DNA of 8,598 nt from positions 1 through 8,598 of the forward strand of contig CACXEB010000429.1 of assembly GCA_902766515.1 (NCBI GenBank). Direction: 5' to 3'. The notes beneath the pieces were generated by a model, which worked only from the letters and a program-made list of their open reading frames with translations, was not told the DNA's origin and searched no databases. Shown here in pieces: positions 5,825-8,598 of the stretch. The stretch's first letter is position 1. Each line of letters begins with the position of its first letter. Source of the DNA: an uncultured Eubacteriales bacterium (GTDB lineage: Bacteria > Bacillota_A > Clostridia > Christensenellales > Aristaeellaceae). The position numbers were made by a program, and so were the translations under genes.

Positions 5825-6930
5825 AATGGTCTCCCTTCCGTAGCGTCAATAGGTTCAACAGGATCGCCCGGTTCAGCGCGGCCGGTTTCGGCAGCGCGCT
5901 TTCCCATTTCCAGCAGCAGCTTGAAGGTCACCGCGTCCTCAAACCGCCTGAGGTCGAGGCCCGTCGCCTTCGCGACCTTGTCCAGCCGGTAGGTGAGGGT
6001 ATTCCGGTGAATATACAGCTGGCGCGCTGTGTCGGACAGGTTCAGGTCCTTGTCAAAAAACGTCGTGACCGTTTCCAGCATCTCGTCCGAGAACAGCCGG
6101 GCGGTCTCCGCGTTGAACAGCAAGTGGTGGTAGGACGCGGCCAGCGTCCGGGGCAGCTCCGACATAAAGCGCGCCATCAGCATGCGCTGGTAATCGTAGA
6201 CCGATTGCTTTTCCCGGTACACACGGCCCAGCTTCAGGGCAAGCCGGGCCTCCGCGCAGGAAGCCGGCAGGCCGATCACGTCGGCGGCGCAGCCGCCGAT
6301 GCCAATCGTGATGGAGCAGCCCGCTTCGCTCATGACCGTGTCCGCGATCGCTTCCGCGTACTCGCACAGCTCGCTTCTTTCCCCAAGGGCGGTCATATCC
6401 TTGAGCAGCGCAGCGGAGTGCCGGTCAAACGGCACCAGCACATCCCCCGGCTCCAGCGGCAGCACGGGCCGGACCGTTTCGGCCGCGTCGCTGCGCCAGC
6501 CGACATCCGTCTGCATCATCAGCACACAGCGCGGGCAGACCCGCGGGATGTCCTGCGTGGCCAGGGTTTCTTCCAGTTCCCACTCGTCCAGCTGGTCCAG
6601 GAGGATGGCCCGGTAGGCGGCCATCAGGTCCGGCTTTTCAGGCTGGGCCGTCAGGCACTGCATGAGCAGCGCGTCCAGCGCCGCCAGCAGGTCTCCCGCG
6701 CCGTCGTCCGAAGCCGGCGTAGTCCACACGGCGTCGGGCCACGCTTCGCTCAGCAGCAGCGCACGGCCGTCCTGCAGGACGACCGTCTTCGGCGGCAGCA
6801 GGCCGGTATCGGGCATGTCCTGCCCTGCTTCACCGGTGAGCGCATCCACGCCCCCGTCCGTCAGCAGGGATACGGGCTGCCGGAGCTGACGGACAAGCGC
6901 GTTCAGTCGCTCTGGAACCCGTCTGTCCAT
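5821..6930 (-). CDS. PucR/CdaR-type transcriptional regulator with C-terminal HTH
   Basis: A 369-residue protein. The C-terminal part (about 286-342) is a PucR-type helix-turn-helix: TVTTFFDKDLNLSDTARQLYIHRNTLTYRLDKVAKATGLDLRRFEDAVTFKLLL, seen in pieces at 288-340, with the characteristic HRNTLTYRL recognition segment (308-316). The centre (about 130-245) looks like the degenerate GGDEF-like domain common in this family (SITIGIGGCAADVIGLPASCAEARLAL). The N-terminal 125 residues are unassigned; a ligand-sensing role is only inference. No membrane segment is seen. Relatives control sugar diacid or purine catabolism, but no such genes are near, so the target is open. The ATG at 6928-6930 is preceded by GAGGAG and lies inside the upstream zinc-ribbon gene (28-base overlap); the 3' end overlaps the protease gene by four bases. 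Confidence 0.88.
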   Translation of the reverse strand: MDRRVPERLNALVRQLRQPVSLLTDGGVDALTGEAGQDMPDTGLLPPKTVVLQDGRALLLSEAWPDAVWTTPASDDGAGDLLAALDALLMQCLTAQPEKPDLMAAYRAILLDQLDEWELEETLATQDIPRVCPRCVLMMQTDVGWRSDAAETVRPVLPLEPGDVLVPFDRHSAALLKDMTALGERSELCEYAEAIADTVMSEAGCSITIGIGGCAADVIGLPASCAEARLALKLGRVYREKQSVYDYQRMLMARFMSELPRTLAASYHHLLFNAETARLFSDEMLETVTTFFDKDLNLSDTARQLYIHRNTLTYRLDKVAKATGLDLRRFEDAVTFKLLLEMGKRAAETGRAEPGDPVEPIDATEGRPL

Positions 6931-7160
6931 GGCTGCTCCTCCTCATCCTCGTCCCATGCCCGGGCAGCGTCAGCTTCCGCCAGTTCCGCCAGCGCCTGCA
7001 GGCGGCTGCTGCCGGCAGCCATTTCCGCGCGGGTCAGGACGCTGTCCGTACCCATGCAGGCGTCACAGGACGCCAGGCAGTTCGGGCACCGGCATCCGAG
7101 AAACTGCCCGCCTTCCTCATGCACCATAAAAGCCCCGCACCGGGGACACCCGCAGCGCAT
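6903..7160 (-). CDS. Small cysteine-rich zinc-ribbon-like protein, function unknown
   Basis: An 85-residue protein I do not recognise. Its first 36 residues hold eight cysteines: C3, the CPRC knuckle C5-C8, C23, the CPNC knuckle C25-C28, and CDAC C32-C35. The pattern looks like one or two zinc-binding ribbons (for example C5/C8 with C25/C28). The remaining half is a predicted helix (about 42-66, Ala/Glu/Leu-rich) followed by a very acidic tail (DEDEEEQPW). Support for it being real: it sits 13 bases after glyA, it fills the gap exactly, and its 3' end carries the ribosome site and start of the PucR-type gene, so it is embedded in the operon. The ribosome site (AGGCGG) is modest. A role as a small nucleic-acid or protein-binding adaptor is possible but unsupported. 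Confidence 0.75.
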   Translation of the reverse strand: MRCGCPRCGAFMVHEEGGQFLGCRCPNCLASCDACMGTDSVLTRAEMAAGSSRLQALAELAEADAARAWDEDEEEQPWTDGFQSD

Positions 7161-7173
7161 CGAAAGCCGCCTG

Positions 7174-8412
7174 TCAGTACAGCGGATACTTCGCGGTCAG
7201 CCGGGCGGTCATGGCCCGGACATCCGGCACCGCGGCCTCGCCGTCGCGGATCAGGCGGGCGATGCCTTCCGCGATCTCGACCATGTCGTCCTCTTTCAGG
7301 CCACGCGTGGTCACCGCGGGCGTACCGACGCGCACGCCGCTCGTCTCCGCCGGCTTGCGGCGATCGCGGGGCACCATGTTCTTGTTGACGGTGATGTTGG
7401 CCTCGCCCAGCCAGGTTTCCAGCTGGAGACCGCTGATCGGCGTATCGCAGAGGTCCAGCAGCAGCAGGTGGTTGTCCGTGCCGCCGGAGACCATGCGCAC
7501 CCCGCGCTCACCGAGCGCCTTTTCCAGCGCCTTGGCGTTCAGGATGATCTGGTGCTGGTACTGCCGGAAGCTGTCGCTCATCGCTTCCTTCAGGCAGACC
7601 GCCTTGGCCGCCACCATGTGCATCAGCGGACCGCCCTGCGTCCCCGGGAAGATGGCCTTGTCGATGGCCTTGGCATGCGCCTCCCGGCACAGGATCATGC
7701 CGCCGCGGGGTCCGCGCAGCGTCTTGTGCGTCGTGGTCGTCACCACGTCGGCGTACGGCACCGGCGACGGATGCTCGCCCGCCGCGACAAGGCCGGCGAT
7801 GTGGGCCATGTCCACCATCAGGTAGGCGCCCACTTCGTCCGCGATCGCGCGGAAGCGCTCAAAATCAAGGACGCGCGGATACGCCGAAGCGCCCGCGACG
7901 ATCAGCCGCGGCCGGACCTCCAGCGCCTTCTGCCGCAGCGCGTCATAGTCGATGCGTTCCGTCTCCGGATCCAGCCCGTAGCTTTCGAAACGGAAGTATT
8001 TGCCGGAGATGTTCACCGCGCTGCCGTGGGTCAGGTGACCGCCCGCGTTCAGGTGCATGCCCAGCACGGTCTCGCCCGGCTTCAGCAGGGCGAAATATAC
8101 GGCCATGTTCGCCTGGGAACCGCTGTGGGGCTGCACGTTGGCGTGATCCGCCCCGTAGAGTTCGCACGCCCGGTCGCGGGCGATGTTTTCGGCGACGTCG
8201 ACGCACTGGCAGCCGCCATAGTAGCGGTGCGCAGGATAACCCTCCGCATATTTGTTGGTCAGCACGCTGCCCATGGCCGCAAGCACCGCGGGCGACACAA
8301 AGTTTTCCGAGGCAATCAGCTCCAGATGGGCTTCCTGCCGCGCGCCTTCAGCGGCGATGGCCGAGGCGATTTCCGGATCGGTATTCAACAGACACTCGGG
8401 AACGCGGAACAT
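7174..8412 (-). CDS. glyA: Serine hydroxymethyltransferase
   Basis: A 412-residue PLP enzyme that converts serine and tetrahydrofolate to glycine and 5,10-methylene-tetrahydrofolate, the main one-carbon source for purines, thymidylate and methionine. Key blocks: [15 protein letters not shown] (29-43), [19 protein letters not shown] (51-69), [11 protein letters not shown] (92-102), GGHLTHG (124-130), VDMAHIAGL (200-208) and [15 protein letters not shown] (224-238) with the PLP-binding Lys230; a [14 protein letters not shown] block (358-371) holds the substrate carboxylate arginine. The ATG at 8410-8412 has a perfect AGGAGG site seven bases upstream and gives the normal family N-terminus [16 protein letters not shown] longer reading to 8520 would run back into the SRP RNA and is rejected. 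It is the first protein gene of the glyA-protease unit. Confidence 0.98.
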   Translation of the reverse strand: MFRVPECLLNTDPEIASAIAAEGARQEAHLELIASENFVSPAVLAAMGSVLTNKYAEGYPAHRYYGGCQCVDVAENIARDRACELYGADHANVQPHSGSQANMAVYFALLKPGETVLGMHLNAGGHLTHGSAVNISGKYFRFESYGLDPETERIDYDALRQKALEVRPRLIVAGASAYPRVLDFERFRAIADEVGAYLMVDMAHIAGLVAAGEHPSPVPYADVVTTTTHKTLRGPRGGMILCREAHAKAIDKAIFPGTQGGPLMHMVAAKAVCLKEAMSDSFRQYQHQIILNAKALEKALGERGVRMVSGGTDNHLLLLDLCDTPISGLQLETWLGEANITVNKNMVPRDRRKPAETSGVRVGTPAVTTRGLKEDDMVEIAEGIARLIRDGEAAVPDVRAMTARLTAKYPLY

Positions 8413-8444
8413 GGCGCAACCTCCTGATACTCTGAATTGGGGCG

Positions 8445-8465
8445 CACCGGCCCAACGGACCGGCG
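8445..8465 (-). promoter_or_regulatory. Hairpin in the glyA 5' untranslated region
   Basis: On the minus strand CGCCGGTCC (8457-8465) pairs with GGGCCGGTG (8445-8453) around a GTT loop: nine pairs, two of them G/U. It lies between the candidate promoter and the glyA ribosome site. No T-run follows, so it is not a terminator. A role in message stability or control is inference. Confidence 0.55.
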
Positions 8466-8476
8466 ATCCCCGTTTA

Positions 8477-8482
8477 ATCATA
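8477..8482 (-). promoter_or_regulatory. Possible -10 element upstream of glyA
   Basis: The minus strand reads TATGAT, one mismatch from the consensus, in an AT-rich patch after TATTTTTG. No convincing -35 box lies 16-18 bases upstream (the region is the end of the SRP RNA), so the call is weak and glyA may instead be read through from the RNA gene. Confidence 0.3.
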
Positions 8483-8503
8483 CAAAAATACCGCCATACG
8501 GAC
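8483..8503 (-). terminator. Weak candidate terminator after the SRP RNA
   Basis: After the closing stem of the SRP RNA the minus strand reads GTCCGTATGGCGG then TATTTTTG. The T-run is right for an intrinsic terminator, but the hairpin immediately before it is only three pairs (CCG/CGG). The strong closing stem of the RNA itself (8500-8507 with 8588-8595) may serve instead. Confidence 0.35.
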
Positions 8504-8598
8504 AGACAGAACCGCGGCACATGCGCCTTGCGCTTACTGCTGCTTCCTCTCGGACCTGACAGGGTTCACACCGCTGCATCGCACGGAGCCCATCCGCA
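8500..8598 (-). ncRNA. ffs: Small bacterial signal recognition particle RNA (4.5S-like)
   Basis: The minus strand carries the diagnostic SRP core GTCAGGTCCGAGAGGAAGCAGC (8539-8560), the helix 8 that binds Ffh, preceded by the GTGTGAACCC segment and followed by GTAAGCGC. The apical loop is GAGA, a GNRA loop replacing the commoner GGAA. An outer stem can be formed between 8588-8595 and 8500-8507 (eight pairs including wobbles), which places both ends of a roughly 96-99 nt small-type SRP RNA without an Alu domain. The 5' end lies at or just beyond the window edge, so the promoter is not visible and a few bases may be missing. It guides nascent membrane and secreted proteins to FtsY and SecYEG. 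Confidence 0.93.

Noticed and set aside
3872..5992. Plus-strand open frame of about 700 codons
   Set aside because: It is exactly antisense to rplM, the protease and part of the PucR-type gene, all of which have clear motifs. The translation is low-complexity (rich in Arg, His, Leu, Gln, Asp) with no recognisable domain. It is a codon-bias shadow in GC-rich DNA.
6007..8427. Plus-strand open frame of about 800 codons
   Set aside because: It is antisense to glyA, the zinc-ribbon gene and the PucR-type gene, without any family motif; same GC-bias artefact.
8413..8520. N-terminal extension of glyA to 8520
   Set aside because: The added 36 residues are not conserved, include bases of the SRP RNA and lie upstream of a perfect AGGAGG site that serves the ATG at 8410-8412.
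1..8598. Hidden mobile element, defence system or novel operon
   Set aside because: Every sizeable stretch is accounted for by housekeeping genes on one strand with tight spacing. No transposase, integrase, phage or toxin-antitoxin signature was seen.

Overview
The window is a dense, single-direction stretch of housekeeping genes. All twelve protein genes and the one RNA gene lie on the minus strand, so transcription runs from high to low coordinates. The base composition is GC-rich by eye. The Gram-positive style YidC (no large periplasmic domain), the Jag and YidD partners, a NusG domain II membrane protein, the small SRP RNA and strong GGAGG-type ribosome binding sites all point to a member of the Bacillota, most likely a GC-rich Clostridia-type (gut or rumen style) lineage. 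I cannot name a genus.

Reading in the direction of transcription, the right part (8598 to 4481) holds the small SRP RNA, then glyA (serine hydroxymethyltransferase), a small cysteine-rich zinc-ribbon-like protein of unknown function, a PucR/CdaR-type regulator and a secreted CtpA-type S41 protease. glyA to the protease are separated by 13 bases or less, or overlap, and look like one transcription unit. The middle part (4480 to 3465) starts with a good sigma-A promoter and a structured leader of about 110 nt, followed by rplM and rpsI (L13 and S9). The left part (3428 to 162) continues with rpmH (L34), rnpA (RNase P protein), yidD, yidC and jag, then a small membrane protein with a NusG domain II fold. 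The last 161 bases carry a long imperfect palindromic element and no gene.

Functionally the set concerns making proteins and putting them in the membrane: ribosomal proteins, tRNA 5' processing, the SRP targeting RNA, the YidC insertase with its YidD and Jag partners, one-carbon supply through GlyA, and an envelope protease. The notable point is layout. The rpmH-rnpA-yidD-yidC-jag block, which in most bacteria sits beside dnaA/oriC and ahead of mnmE-mnmG, is here joined directly behind rplM-rpsI, with no dnaA, mnmE or mnmG in view. I found no mobile element, CRISPR array, tRNA or defence system. The most worthwhile second looks are the regulatory RNA structures (rplM leader, rpmH-rnpA hairpin), the non-ATG starts, the uncharacterised zinc-ribbon gene, and the palindrome at the left edge.
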